From the NCBI RefSeq assembly GCF_038502225.1, contig NC_091323.1:21215502-21279501 (forward strand): 64,000 bases of DNA, written 5' to 3'. Origin of the DNA: Cherax quadricarinatus (lineage: Eukaryota; Arthropoda; Malacostraca; Decapoda; Parastacidae). Of the stretch, positions 32,941 to 42,905 are shown in pieces. Each line of letters opens with the position of its first letter. Position 1 is the stretch's first letter. Position numbers and translations under genes: made by a program. Below the pieces are notes generated by a model. The model was not told the DNA's origin, made no database searches, and saw only the letters and a list, made by a program, of their open reading frames with translations.

Positions 32941-35760
32941 ATGAGGAGCCAGTCTATCAGCATCCTGTCGGCCAACCTTAGAGGTTTCATTACTAATGTT
33001 GGAGAGCTCACACATAGTTTCGTGAACACTCGACGTCCAGACATGATAGCTGTTGTTGAAACATTTTTGGATGACAGGACTCCAGAAAATTTTGCAAGAA
33101 TTGCTGGCTACACCTCATGGATGAGAAGAGGCAGGCAAGGGCAAGGAGGAGGTGTTGCTGTGTGCTTCTCTAAAAGTGCTCATGCCCAGCACATTGATGT
33201 TGCCACCCCTACACATCTTCAAATGATGTTCTTCAAGCTCTGTATAAACACTAGTACCTCTGTACTAGCATGTGCAATGTACAGACCTCAGTGGCAACAT
33301 GCAGACCCTATCAACTTCCTAATGGAAAATATTGACTCCCTTCTGCTACAACACAATTGTCAACATATTATAATTATTGGTGACCTCAACCAGCACCTTA
33401 TACAGAGGGACTTTGATGACCTTCTTGCAGTGTTTGACATGAGAAACTTTGTTGATTTCCCTACTCATATCTCTGGCTCCTCCCTTGACCCAGTAGTGAG
33501 TGATCTGACAGAAGGCATAGTCACTTGTCAACCCCTCGGCTACGTTGGATCGTCTGACCACAAGGCTGTTTTTACCACACTTAAGATCCCAACAGAACGA
33601 GGTGAGAAGTCCACACTCACAACCTGGCTATGGGAAAGAGGTAATTGGCCAGCCCTTTGCTCTGAGCTCGCCACCACCGACTGGAATGCTCTTCTCCAAG
33701 GGGATGTTGACAACCAAGTGAAAGCCTTCACTGGACACATCCTTAATCTACAACAAGAACACATTCCTCACCGGCAATATGTGACGAAGCCTACAGATCA
33801 GCCTTGGTTTGGTTTTCGTTGTAGAGAGGCTGCTACTGCTAAGTACAAAGCATGGCGAAGGTATAAGAGACATCCTACCACCTATAACAGGAACTTGCAC
33901 ATGCAAGCCTGTAGGCATATGGGTGATGTTCAAAAGTGGGCCATTGCTAAGTGGGAGGTGGACACTAAAAGAAAGTTAGCATCAGGTAGGGTAGGCTCCA
34001 AAACCTGGTGGTCCCTGGTCAAGGACAGACAAGGTTATCTTCCTGATGAACTTATTCCACCTCTAAATCGACAGGTTGGGACCACCTCTACTAGTAGTCA
34101 AGAGAAGGCGGACCTCTTTGCTGAACACTTTGCTACCAAAATGCAAGTTCCTGATCCAGCAAGGGACTCTCCTTGGCTAGCTGCAAGAACTGTGTCAAAA
34201 CTGTCAGTGGTGACAATAAGGCAGGAGGAGGAGTATTTCCTTCTTAAATCGCTTGACCAAGAAAAGGCTGTGAGCCCAGACAAGTTGAGCCCAAGATTGT
34301 TGAGAAGATGTGCAGACCAGCTAGCAGCACCTCTAACTCGCATCTTTCAGCACTGCCTAGTACAGTGTAAATGGCCCTCTCTATGGAAAAAGGCAAATGT
34401 AGTCCCTGTTCACAAAAAGAAGAGCAGAGCAGAAATCAGCAACTACAGACCAGTGTCACTTCTGTCAATCACTGGTAAGATCCTTGAGACAATAATCTCA
34501 AGACTAATGACAAAGTTTTTTGATTACCACTCACTACTTTGTGATCGTCAATATGGCTTCAGGAAAGGTTACTCTGCTGCTGATCTGTTGTTAAACCTCT
34601 CCACTAAGTGGCACCAGTCACTGGATGAATCCAAAGTCAGCTGTGTGGTAGCACTGGACATTGCTGGCGCTTTCGACCGGGTGTGGCACCAGGGCCTCTT
34701 AGCAAAACTTCAAGCACTGGGAATTGCAGGCTCTACGCTATGTCTCCTCAGTGATTACCTTCATGGTAGATCTCTAAGTGTAGTCCTCAATGGAACGGAA
34801 TCAGCAAGGCATCCTATTGGGGCAAGTGTTCCACAAGGAAGCGTGCTGGGTCCATTGTTATGGAATGTCTACTTCAACGACCTTCTTCATCTCATCCCAG
34901 AATCACATGCATATGCAGACGACTGTACACTGACATTCACTTATCCAAGAGAAGAAATGCCAGCTGCTCTAAGCTACATCAATCACCAGCTGAGAGCTAT
35001 ATCAGCTTGGGGAAAAAAATGGCAAGTAACATTTGCACCTGAGAAAACGCAAATGATGATCGTCTCTAGGCACCATGATGGTAATGCTGGTGCAGTAGTA
35101 AGGATGAATGGGAGGATGTTGGCACCTGGAGAAGAAGTTGATATCCTTGGGGTGAAATTTGACTCCAAACTAACCATGAAGAACCATGTTGTAAATCTTG
35201 CAAACAAGGCAGCCAGGAAGCTTACAGCACTTCGCCGTATCTCGCATCTGCTTGACAGTAGGGGTTGCAAGATGCTGTACGAGGCACAAGTACGCTCACA
35301 CCTTGAGTATGCTCCACTTTCTTGGTTTGCCTGCCCCCCCTCTCATCTGCGACTGCTTGACAGAGTAGAGAACAGAGCAAGATGTCTCATCTCTCGCCTG
35401 GACCCATCCTGGATAGATCTATCATTTCAGCAGAGCCATCAACATAGGAGGGATGTGGGTGGCCTTACTGTTATGTACAAGGCCAATATTGTCAAAATAC
35501 CACACTTGGATCCACTTCGAGGACAGCGTGAAACAAGCTTTTATGCCACAAGACGGGCAGAAAGCAGCAACTTCACTCTGGCTGTACCCTTCTCCAGAAC
35601 ATCACTCCATCTGAGATCATACATACCCAGGATGACTCGAGTATGCAACACATTCATACAGCATAATGATGTCAACGAGATAAAGTCAGTTGATCAAATG
35701 AAAATGCTGGCCCACAGATGGCTCCAACTTCATCCTGTTCCCTACTTGTATGTCTCATAA
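32941..35760 (+). CDS. LINE C ORF2: endonuclease and reverse transcriptase
   Basis: An uninterrupted ORF of 939 codons from ATG 32941, chosen because MRSQSISILSANLRG begins the endonuclease fold and follows the ORF1 stop by 10 bases. The frame is open 126 bases further upstream, from an ATG at 32815 that overlaps ORF1. Endonuclease landmarks: VETFLD (~39), YRP (~114), GDLNQHL (~147) and SDHKAV (~205). RT landmarks: NVVPVHKKKSRAEISNYRPV, QYGFRKGYSAADLL, ALDIAGAFDRVWH (an uncommon IAGAFDRV version of the usual D.RKAFDTV motif), VPQGSVLGP and catalytic YADD (~658-661). A thumb region follows (LGVKFDSKLTM, LEYAPLSW). All catalytic motifs look intact, but the element lacks most of ORF1. Confidence 0.9.
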   Translation: MRSQSISILSANLRGFITNVGELTHSFVNTRRPDMIAVVETFLDDRTPENFARIAGYTSWMRRGRQGQGGGVAVCFSKSAHAQHIDVATPTHLQMMFFKLCINTSTSVLACAMYRPQWQHADPINFLMENIDSLLLQHNCQHIIIIGDLNQHLIQRDFDDLLAVFDMRNFVDFPTHISGSSLDPVVSDLTEGIVTCQPLGYVGSSDHKAVFTTLKIPTERGEKSTLTTWLWERGNWPALCSELATTDWNALLQGDVDNQVKAFTGHILNLQQEHIPHRQYVTKPTDQPWFGFRCREAATAKYKAWRRYKRHPTTYNRNLHMQACRHMGDVQKWAIAKWEVDTKRKLASGRVGSKTWWSLVKDRQGYLPDELIPPLNRQVGTTSTSSQEKADLFAEHFATKMQVPDPARDSPWLAARTVSKLSVVTIRQEEEYFLLKSLDQEKAVSPDKLSPRLLRRCADQLAAPLTRIFQHCLVQCKWPSLWKKANVVPVHKKKSRAEISNYRPVSLLSITGKILETIISRLMTKFFDYHSLLCDRQYGFRKGYSAADLLLNLSTKWHQSLDESKVSCVVALDIAGAFDRVWHQGLLAKLQALGIAGSTLCLLSDYLHGRSLSVVLNGTESARHPIGASVPQGSVLGPLLWNVYFNDLLHLIPESHAYADDCTLTFTYPREEMPAALSYINHQLRAISAWGKKWQVTFAPEKTQMMIVSRHHDGNAGAVVRMNGRMLAPGEEVDILGVKFDSKLTMKNHVVNLANKAARKLTALRRISHLLDSRGCKMLYEAQVRSHLEYAPLSWFACPPSHLRLLDRVENRARCLISRLDPSWIDLSFQQSHQHRRDVGGLTVMYKANIVKIPHLDPLRGQRETSFYATRRAESSNFTLAVPFSRTSLHLRSYIPRMTRVCNTFIQHNDVNEIKSVDQMKMLAHRWLQLHPVPYLYVS

Positions 35761-35883
35761 CAATAAAAATGCTTTCAAATGAGCTGATGTAGGTAAGAGC
35801 TCTTAGCTTGCCAATAAAGTTAGGAATCCTTAACCTGTAAATAGCTGTCAATAAAGCTAGGGATCCCTAACCTTGTCAAACCC

Positions 35884-35915
<32 letters not shown>

Positions 35916-35918
<3 letters not shown>

Positions 35919-35947
35919 AGAGAGAGTGAGAGAGAGAGAGAGAGAGA
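35916..35947. repeat. (GA)n microsatellite, right part
   Basis: About 32 bp of GA with one GTGA interruption directly after the LINE C poly(A), the other half of the split array. Confidence 0.93.
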
Positions 35948-36639
35948 CGTCTCGTTGAATTTAACCCCTAAATCAATTTAAAATGAGTATCATTTATTCA
36001 ACATAACTAATCATATTATAAGTGGTGTACAATACTGACGAGTTGGTCACTCAACACAAGACATCTTTGTTGACGAAACCTCTCACCTTCTCTACAGACT
36101 TACAGATACAGAGGTGAATCACACTCTTGGAGAAGTCTTCCAAAACACTGATGTCTCCAGGATTCCGAGTCAACTTTAAGCCTGCTGAGCGGGCGAAAGG
36201 TTTCGTCGAAGAAGATTTCCAGTGTTACACGTTGCTTGATAGTGAATTCATCTGACGAAACCGAAACGCTCAGTCCTATATCCGATTATATTCAATTATA
36301 CTGGGAGATAATCAGGTCCGATCCGAGGAAGGGGAGGGGTAACTCAAGTTGCTGACTCCTCCCTCCCAGGAACTCTGGGTGGGAGGAGTCAGAAAGTCCG
36401 TAAGCAAGAAATAATTAATCAGAATTTCATCAGAGGCTTTTTTACGCATGTTACGGCCGCTACTCAAGGCGTAATTACGCTTCCTGCTGTGTAACCCCTA
36501 CGCACTAAAGCATTTACTGCAGGTTTCATTACGCCGGCTGTTACTAGTATGATTAGGGATGATTGCTGGTAGGAATGGTTGGAGGAGGGATAGGGGGCAG
36601 AGATTGCCCCTCGACTCACCTCCCCCTGGTTTAGTAAGC
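35948..36639. other. Anonymous sequence with a diverged foldback
   Basis: A degenerate foldback lies at about 36046-36260. GTTGACGAAACCTCTCAC and CGGGCGAAAGGTTTCGTCGA are the inverted cores, with AAGTCTTCCAA and CTACAGACTTACAGATACAG between them. The remainder is not recognised. Confidence 0.5.
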
Positions 36640-36757
36640 TTATGTGGTTTAACTTACGTGATTTAATTCATGTGGTTTAACTCATGTGGTTTAACTCATA
36701 TGGTTTAACTCGTGTGGTTTAACTCATGTGGTTTAACTCACGTGGTCTAACTCAAGC
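36640..36757. repeat. 14-bp tandem repeat, about 8 units
   Basis: The unit is TGTGGTTTAACTCA, with diverged units at the left edge. Confidence 0.9.
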
Positions 36758-36839
36758 GAAGGTTAATGTTCACACAGATTTGAGACAGTGCGTGACAGGG
36801 CTCATGAGGCTAGGCGGTAAGCAGATTTTTCAGAAACAC

Positions 36840-36900
36840 TGCTAGGTGCTGTGAATCGACCCCCGCAACTGAAAACAGGTGAGCACAAATGATCGTACAC
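36840..36900 (+). mobile_element. Short family-A LINE tail relic
   Basis: TGTGAATCGACCCCCGCAAC, then CAGGTGAGCACAAATGATCG and TACACAC, parallels the conserved tail TCTCGACCCCTGCAACCACA ... GTGAGTACAC. Only about 60 bp remain. Confidence 0.6.
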
Positions 36901-36949
36901 ACAAAAAATGAGGAAAACATGGTAATGGATTTCATAATTCATTTACACA

Positions 36950-37065
36950 GGCTGTGAGCTATTATCCCACGTCAGTTTATTTACAAGGAGGATGTTCCGG
37001 GGGTCAGCGCCCCCGCGGCCAGGTCCATGACCAGGCGGTTGGCCATATGACCATATGGTCAACGT
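36950..37065. other. GC-rich repeat fragment
   Basis: GATGTTCCGGGGGTCAGCGC, CCCCGCGGCCAGGTC and ATGACCAGGCGG form a GC-rich block that contrasts with its surroundings. I recall a near-identical block as part of a dispersed decapod repeat, unverified. A perfect palindrome, TGACCATATGGTCA, lies at 37048-37061. Confidence 0.4.
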
Positions 37066-37885
37066 TTCCTCCTAGTTTCTCAAGGAAAACGTTTCTTCCT
37101 AGTTTCTCAAGGAAAACGTTTCTTCCTAGTTTCTCAAGGAAAACGTTTCTTCCTAGTTTCTCAAGGAAAACGTTTCTTCCTAGTTTCTCAAGGAAAACGT
37201 TTTCCTAGTTTCTCAAGGAAAACGTTTCTTCCCAGTTACTCAAGGAAAACGTTTCTATTTTTCTCAAGGATATTTCTTCCTAGTTTCTCAAGGAAAACGT
37301 TTCTTCCTAGTTTCTCAAGGAAAACGTTTCTTCCCAGTTACTCAAGGAAAACGTTTCTATTTTTCTCAAGGATATTTCTTCCTAGTTTCTCAAGGAAAAC
37401 GTTTCTTCCTAGTTTCTCAAGGAAAACGTTTCTTCCTAGTTTCTCAATGAAAACGTTTCTTCCCAGTTACTCAAGAAAAACGTTTCTATTTTTCTCAAGG
37501 ATATTTCTTCCTAGTTTCTCAAAGAAAACGTTTCTTCCTAGTTTCTCAAGGAAAACGTTTCTTCCTAGTTTCTCAATGAAAACGTTTCTTCCCAGTTACT
37601 CAAGGAAAACTTTTCTATTTTTCTCAAGGATATTTCTTCCTAGTTTCTCAAGGAAAACGTTTCTTCCTAGTTTCTCAAGGAAAACGTTTCTTCCTAGTTT
37701 CTCAAGGAAAACGTTTCTTCCTAGTTTCTCAATGAAAACGTTTCTTCCCAGTTACTCAAGGAAAACGTTTCTATTTTTCTCAAGGATATTTCTTCCTAGT
37801 TTCTCAAGGAAAACGTTTCTTCCTAGTTTCTCAAGGAAAACGTTTCTTCCTAGTTTCTCAAGGAAAACGTTCTTCCCAATTTCTC
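37066..37885. repeat. 27-bp minisatellite with a higher-order pattern
   Basis: The basic unit starts TTTCTCAAGGAAAACGTTTC and ends TTCCTAG. A variant block (CAGTTACTCAAGG, then TTTCTATTTTTCTCAAGGAT) recurs about five times, near 37225, 37335, 37465, 37590 and 37750, separated by two to four basic units. The array therefore has a higher-order repeat. The nine-residue FSRKTFLPS frame is a by-product of 27-bp periodicity. Confidence 0.92.
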
Positions 37886-38305
37886 CCCCTTTTGATCACT
37901 CTTCGATTTCCCACGGTTTGGATTTGTCCTCATGTAGGATTCTCTCGGGTTTCTCATGGATAAAGTTTTCTATGGATGTTACCCGGAGTGAATACTTTCC
38001 ATGGATAAAGTTTCTCCTGACTGAAGTTACTCATGGTGAATACTTTTTATGTTCAAGGTTTCTGCCCTGTTTCTCATGGCTTCGATATCCCATGGTTAAG
38101 GTTTCTTAAGGTTTCTCAAAGTTATGGATACTTATGGTTTCTCATGGTTAAGGTTTCCTCATGGTTAAGGTTTCTTAAGATTTCTCTAGTTATGATTTCT
38201 TATGGTTATAGTTTCTCATGGTTAAGTTTCTCATTTACAAGGGTTTCTTATGGTTAAGATTTCTCACATAGTTGAAGGTTTCTCAAAGTTATGGTTTCTC
38301 CCCCA
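37886..38305. repeat. Degenerate GGTTTCTCATGGTTAA-type repeat
   Basis: Irregular copies of GTTTCTCATGGTTAAG and diverged variants continue from the 27-bp array, with unit lengths varying from about 15 to 30 bp. Confidence 0.75.
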
Positions 38306-38994
38306 CTTCCTGCTAGGTAATTTGGGGTACACACGTCGCTCAGCGTAACTTACACAGTTATTACTTTGATTGGGGTCTTTACTCTAAGTGCATACGGTCA
38401 TCGTAAATTAAAATTTCGTTTTAATATGACCCGTCGCGCCGTGCTTGGTTATCCTCCCTAGTAGCTAACTCATTCTAGATACGATGTTGTTTAGTTTAAA
38501 ACGTTTTTCGGAGTGAATAAAGGCAAGCATTTCATTTTTTTGAGGTATTTGTAATAAAATGCATTTTTTTTTTACCTCTTCTAGTGAGATATTTTGATTA
38601 AAATGCATTAATTTGGAGAAGAAAAGAACGCTGTTCACATTTTTTTTTTTGGCTTAATTAAGACATATATTTCAAGTTTAGAGTTACTTTAGTAACCTCG
38701 ATTTTTCAAATAAATTTTAGACATTTGTTTTGGTTAAAATGAAATAATTTAGAGAAATAATGCCTAATCTAATAAATTTTAAGGAACTTCTCGACAACAG
38801 GTAAACATTATTATTATTATTATAATCAAGGGGGAAGCGCTGGGGGGGGGATGTGGAAGGCATTTAGGCTTAATTCGGAGAACTGTAGCACAGATCCAAT
38901 TCCCTAAATCAAGAGCTCCTCACCAACAGGTAAACAGAACAAGATTTTCTGTTTTACACAGGACAGTCAGGAGGTGGTGGAAACCTGGAGGTAC
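38306..38994. other. Anonymous AT-rich sequence
   Basis: No gene recognised. It contains T and G homopolymer runs, for example near 38566, 38640 and 38842. Confidence 0.5.
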
Positions 38995-39320
38995 GCAGCA
39001 TGAGTACCTCCTCACTCGCCTTGGATGCTCCATAGAAGCGGCAGTTTTGCAGCATGAGTACCTCCTCACTCGCCTTGGATGCTCCATAGAAGCGGCAGTT
39101 TTGCAGCATGAGTACCTCCTCACTCGCCTTGGATGCTCCATAGAAGCGGCAGTTTTGCAGCATGAGTACCTCCTCACTCGCCTTGGATGCTCCATAGAAG
39201 CGGCAGTTTTGCAGCATGAGTACCTCCTCACTCGCCTTGGATGCTCCATAGACGCGCCAGTTTTGCAGCATGAGTACCTCCTCACTCGCCTTGGATGCTT
39301 CATAGACGCGGCAGTTTTGC
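38995..39320. repeat. 54-bp minisatellite, 6 units
   Basis: The unit begins GCAGCATGAGTACCTCCTCA and includes CTCGCCTTGGATGCTCCATA. Units 1-4 are nearly identical; units 5-6 carry GACGCG changes. As 54 is divisible by three, open frames with 18-residue repeats appear on both strands. There is no sign of a surrounding gene. Confidence 0.94.
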
Positions 39321-39851
39321 TAACTCTTCTGTCTACTTGACAGAGGTCACTCGTGGGTGAGACGTTGTACCGGTAAAGACGTGCATTAAATCATCTTTTC
39401 CCTACGTTTAATTCTGGAAGAGTTGGAACAAAATGGCGTGATGCAGATAATAGTGGAAAAGAGACACGTTTATCAAACAAGGTGCTGCGATACGTTTCTC
39501 TCACGTAGTGCGCGAAACGTATCTCCATAAAAAAAAAATCAAACGTTGCACCGGCATCTAAATAAATAAAGATGAAATTCACTTTTCAGAACAAATTTTC
39601 ATTAGTACAACTTTTCGATCACTTCAGATGACTTGATCATTTTCTTTTCGAAGCAACTTGTTGGCCGAAGCTTGTCTTTCCTTCAGCAGGTTTGATCCAA
39701 GGAAAAAGAGGATAGCTTCAATTTAATGGAACTAGAGCCCTTCACATCAACATCGTAGCACCCTTCTTGAAGGGAAGAATGGGAAGGACATTCACCCGAG
39801 AGTCACATTAATTTCCTGGAGAACTGTGGGAAAAATTAATCCTTTATTTTA
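39321..39851. other. Anonymous sequence with a foldback relic
   Basis: At about 39450-39555, GCTGCGATACGTTTCTCTCA and GTGCGCGAAACGTATCTCCA form inverted arms typical of the foldback family, with TGCACCGGCATC further out. Nothing else is recognised. Confidence 0.5.
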
Positions 39852-40495
39852 GAAAATTAATATCTTGCTTTATTATAAGGAAATTAATTTCTTGCTTTAT
39901 TATAAGGAAATTAATTTCTTGCTTTATTATAAGGAAATTAATTTCTTGCTTTATTATAAGGAAATTAATTTCTTGCTTTATTATAAGGAAATTAATTTCT
40001 TGCTTTATTATAAGGAAATTAATTTCTTGCTTTATTATAAGGAAATTAATTTCTTGCTTTATTATAAGGAAATTAATTTCTTGCTTTATAATAAGGAAAT
40101 TAATATCTTGCTTTATAAGGAAATTAATCTCTTGCTTTATTATAAGGAAATTAATTTCTTGCTTTATTATAAGGAAATTAATTTCTTGCTTTATTATAAG
40201 GAAATTAATTTCTTGCTTTATTATAAGGAAATTAATTTCTTGCTTTATTATAAGGAAATTAATTTCTTGCTTTATTATAAGGAAATTAATTTCTTGCTTT
40301 ATTATAAGGAAATTAATTTCTTGCTTTATTATAAGGAAATTAATTTCTTGCTTTATAATAAGGAAATTAATATCTTGCTTTATAAGGAAATTAATATCTT
40401 GCTTTATAAGGAAATTAATCTCTTGCTTTTTTATATAAGGAAATTAATCTCTTGCTTTATTATGAGGAAATTAATCCCTTGCCTTATTCCAATAA
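39852..40495. repeat. 27-bp minisatellite with palindromic core, about 24 units
   Basis: The unit is CTTTATTATAAGGAAATTAA plus TTTCTTG. AAGGAAATTAATTTCTT is nearly self-complementary. A run of nine units, an ATAATAAGG variant and a shortened TTTATAAGG unit occurs twice, showing block duplication. Diverged units continue to about 40690. The repeating LLYYKEINF frame is an artefact. Confidence 0.94.
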
Positions 40496-40690
40496 ATTGA
40501 TCTCTATTGCATGGAAACTGATACCTTGCCTTATTACAATAAGTTGATAGCTTCCTTTGTTGCAAGGACACTGATTCCTTGCCTTATTGCAAGCCCAGTG
40601 ATCCCTTGCAGTGTTACAATAAACTGATAGTTTGCCTTATTACAAGGAAATTATTTGTTATATTGACAGGATGAAAGGAAGTTGATCCAT

Positions 40691-41690
40691 CTCACTGCAA
40701 AATAAAAATTATTTTATTTATTGCTTAGTAATTACTGCCGCGATGGGGGATCATTTTGTATAAAAGTTGTGGAGTGAGATACAATAAATATAGATTCATC
40801 TAAGTTAGCTTAAATTAACCGAGAAATAGATTTTTATGACACATGTTCAATATTTGGGAATCTTCGTTGCGAAAACCAGTGGCTGTATGAGTCCAGTACA
40901 AAGGATAACGGTGGAAGATTTGAAGAGAGTGTTTGAGGTGTTCAGTCCCTCATCCTAAAGACATGTTTGATCAACCTTGATGAAAGTACAGCATACGCAC
41001 GAGGAAGGTCATGTAAAGTGGCTACAGGCGAGATGAAGCAGTTGTGGGGGCCGTCACCGGTGGGCAGAGTTCACCATGAAATATAGAAATACAAATGTTT
41101 ACTTTTTTGCACAGTTTTGGTTCAGGCAGAAACGCCTATTTTTTTATCTTTTTTAATATGTCGTGCTGCTATTTTTGTCGATTTCGAAAAGCTTTCTTAA
41201 GACAAACACCTTGCATTTATACAGTATTTGCTTTGCCACAATGTTGTTTTCTCTACCACGTCGACCTGTCTCGTCATCTAACATACACAAATCCACGAAC
41301 TGTATCTTGCGTGTGAAAACGCACATCTTACTTGGAAGACAGATTGCCCAGAGACGTAGCCAGGGCAAAGTGAGCCAACAAGACAAAATCTTACGAAGGA
41401 AGTCTTCCCCCCTTCCCTGCTGGCAGATTAATGTCTCTGTCGTTTGTCACTTTAATCCTCCGGGCCCTTAAATCTTCTCGCAGCTGGCGCTAGGGACGAG
41501 ATTCCTCTCGTGTAAACCTTCCCCTAGCACCCTTGTGAGTCAAGTGCTGATCATTTGTCAATATTAGTCAGGGATGTGTTGACATTCGTCATGTAGAGGG
41601 CACTGGAAGCACACTGAAAAGTGTTGCCTTTCAGGGAAGGGTCCTTCAACACTTTGTGCTAAATGACCCATGCAAATTTAGTTCTTCACG

Positions 41691-41691
<1 letters not shown>
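40691..41691. other. Anonymous sequence with half a foldback
   Basis: At about 40840-40990, TGACACATGTTCAATATTTG, CGAAAACCAGTGGCTGTATG and GTTCAGTCCCTCATCC are one arm of a foldback element. The rest holds no gene I recognise. Confidence 0.45.

Positions 41692-41766
<75 letters not shown>
41692..41766. repeat. (AAT)n microsatellite
   Basis: About 25 uninterrupted trinucleotides directly upstream of the SINE-like element. Confidence 0.96.
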
Positions 41767-41941
41767 GGTGGGAAGAACAGTGCCTGCACTCTAAAGGAGG
41801 ATTTTGGGATATTTGCTGTTTGGATGACATCTGAACTGCCGTATTTGCTCGCCTCTGGCAAGACAGTTATTGTGTGAATGATGGTGAAAGTGTTTATTTT
41901 TCGGGTCACCCTGCCTCGGTGGGAGACTGCCAACTTGTTAA

Positions 41942-41945
<4 letters not shown>
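41767..41945 (+). mobile_element. SINE-like element between AAT arrays
   Basis: It shares CTGCACTCTAAAGGAGG, CGCCTCTGGCAAGACAGT, GAATGATGGTGAAAGTGTTT and CACCCTGCCTCGGTGGGAGA with the element at 26192-26409. It ends ACTTGTTAAAATAATAAT and runs straight into (AAT)n. The 5' head is missing or replaced, so this is a truncated copy. A further TGTGTTAAAATAATAAAA scrap at about 42013-42031 looks like a second tail. Confidence 0.7.
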
Positions 41946-42014
<69 letters not shown>

Positions 42015-42032
42015 TGTTAAAATAATAAAAAT

Positions 42033-42101
<69 letters not shown>
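41946..42101. repeat. (AAT)n microsatellite
   Basis: Two AAT blocks (41946-42013 and about 42034-42100) separated by a SINE-tail-like scrap. Confidence 0.95.
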
Positions 42102-42239
42102 CAGAAGTGGTAATAATGTATCATAGCAATAAACAGACTTCATATTTTTAACTTGTATAAATGTACAAAAAGTGAAAATCATTTTACAGTTACCATAAAC
42201 TGTATTAAATCAATTGAATAACAACTATGAAGGAAAGAC

Positions 42240-42465
42240 ATTGGTTGTTGGAGTGACTTTGTGACAACGTTTCGCTCGGTGTAGAGCTTTGCCAAGTCAA
42301 GACTTAGATGAAATGGGGCATACAGCAACGTAAGAACTTCTTAAAACAACGTTTCGCTCTTATTACGTTAATGCAACATAACAAAATCATAAGTATTTAC
42401 TTTAATTGAAAAACAGTCCGATTTCACGTACCAAATCATGACTTGTCAAGGCTCTACACTCAGTT
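42240..42465. mobile_element. Foldback element of a second subtype (GACAACGTTTCGCTC)
   Basis: The left arm GACAACGTTTCGCTCGGTGT, AGAGCTTTGCCAAGTC is mirrored by the right arm ATGACTTGTCAAGGCTCTAC. A further AACAACGTTTCGCTC occurs at 42341-42360. A single arm of this subtype lies at 57520-57610. Non-coding. Confidence 0.55.
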
Positions 42466-42905
42466 TTATTAACCTTCAATCGGCTTAATAAAGCTCTATA
42501 CGGAGCTAAGCGCTCTCTCTCAGCAAAAGCTTGCTCTGCAAGCTTGTCTCTTTTCTTCACAATGGGGGGCAGTGTCGTAATTACGTCTGTGAGATGGTGA
42601 TCAACCCAGAGTTTTCTATGCTCCTCCGTTGTTAGATATCCTGAACTTCTGCGAGGAAGAGTTCCCCAAGAAAAAGTCTTGAGTCTAATTGGAGTAGGCG
42701 TAAGTTTGTTGCTAGATCAAGGTGAGGCGGTTCATGTTGGTGGAAACGTGGCTCGCCAGGAACCAGTGTGGTGGCGGAGAGGCTGATGGAGAGAGTGAGG
42801 GAGACGGTGAGGGTGAAACAATGATATAGATGATGGAGAATTCTTTCTGTGAGATTCACTACATTTTTTTTCTTTCGCCCTGACTAGGGGCGAAAGAATC
42901 ACTGC
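42466..42905. other. Anonymous sequence
   Basis: No gene recognised. The inverted word GCTTGCTCTGCAAGC is at 42528-42542. The segment ends at the 22-bp array. Confidence 0.45.

Noticed and set aside
38920..39340. Small repetitive protein of 18-residue units
   Set aside because: Six 54-bp units give open frames on both strands; there is no conserved flank.
39852..40495. Telomere or centromere satellite
   Set aside because: The unit does not resemble arthropod TTAGG telomere repeats, and nothing in the window indicates a centromere.
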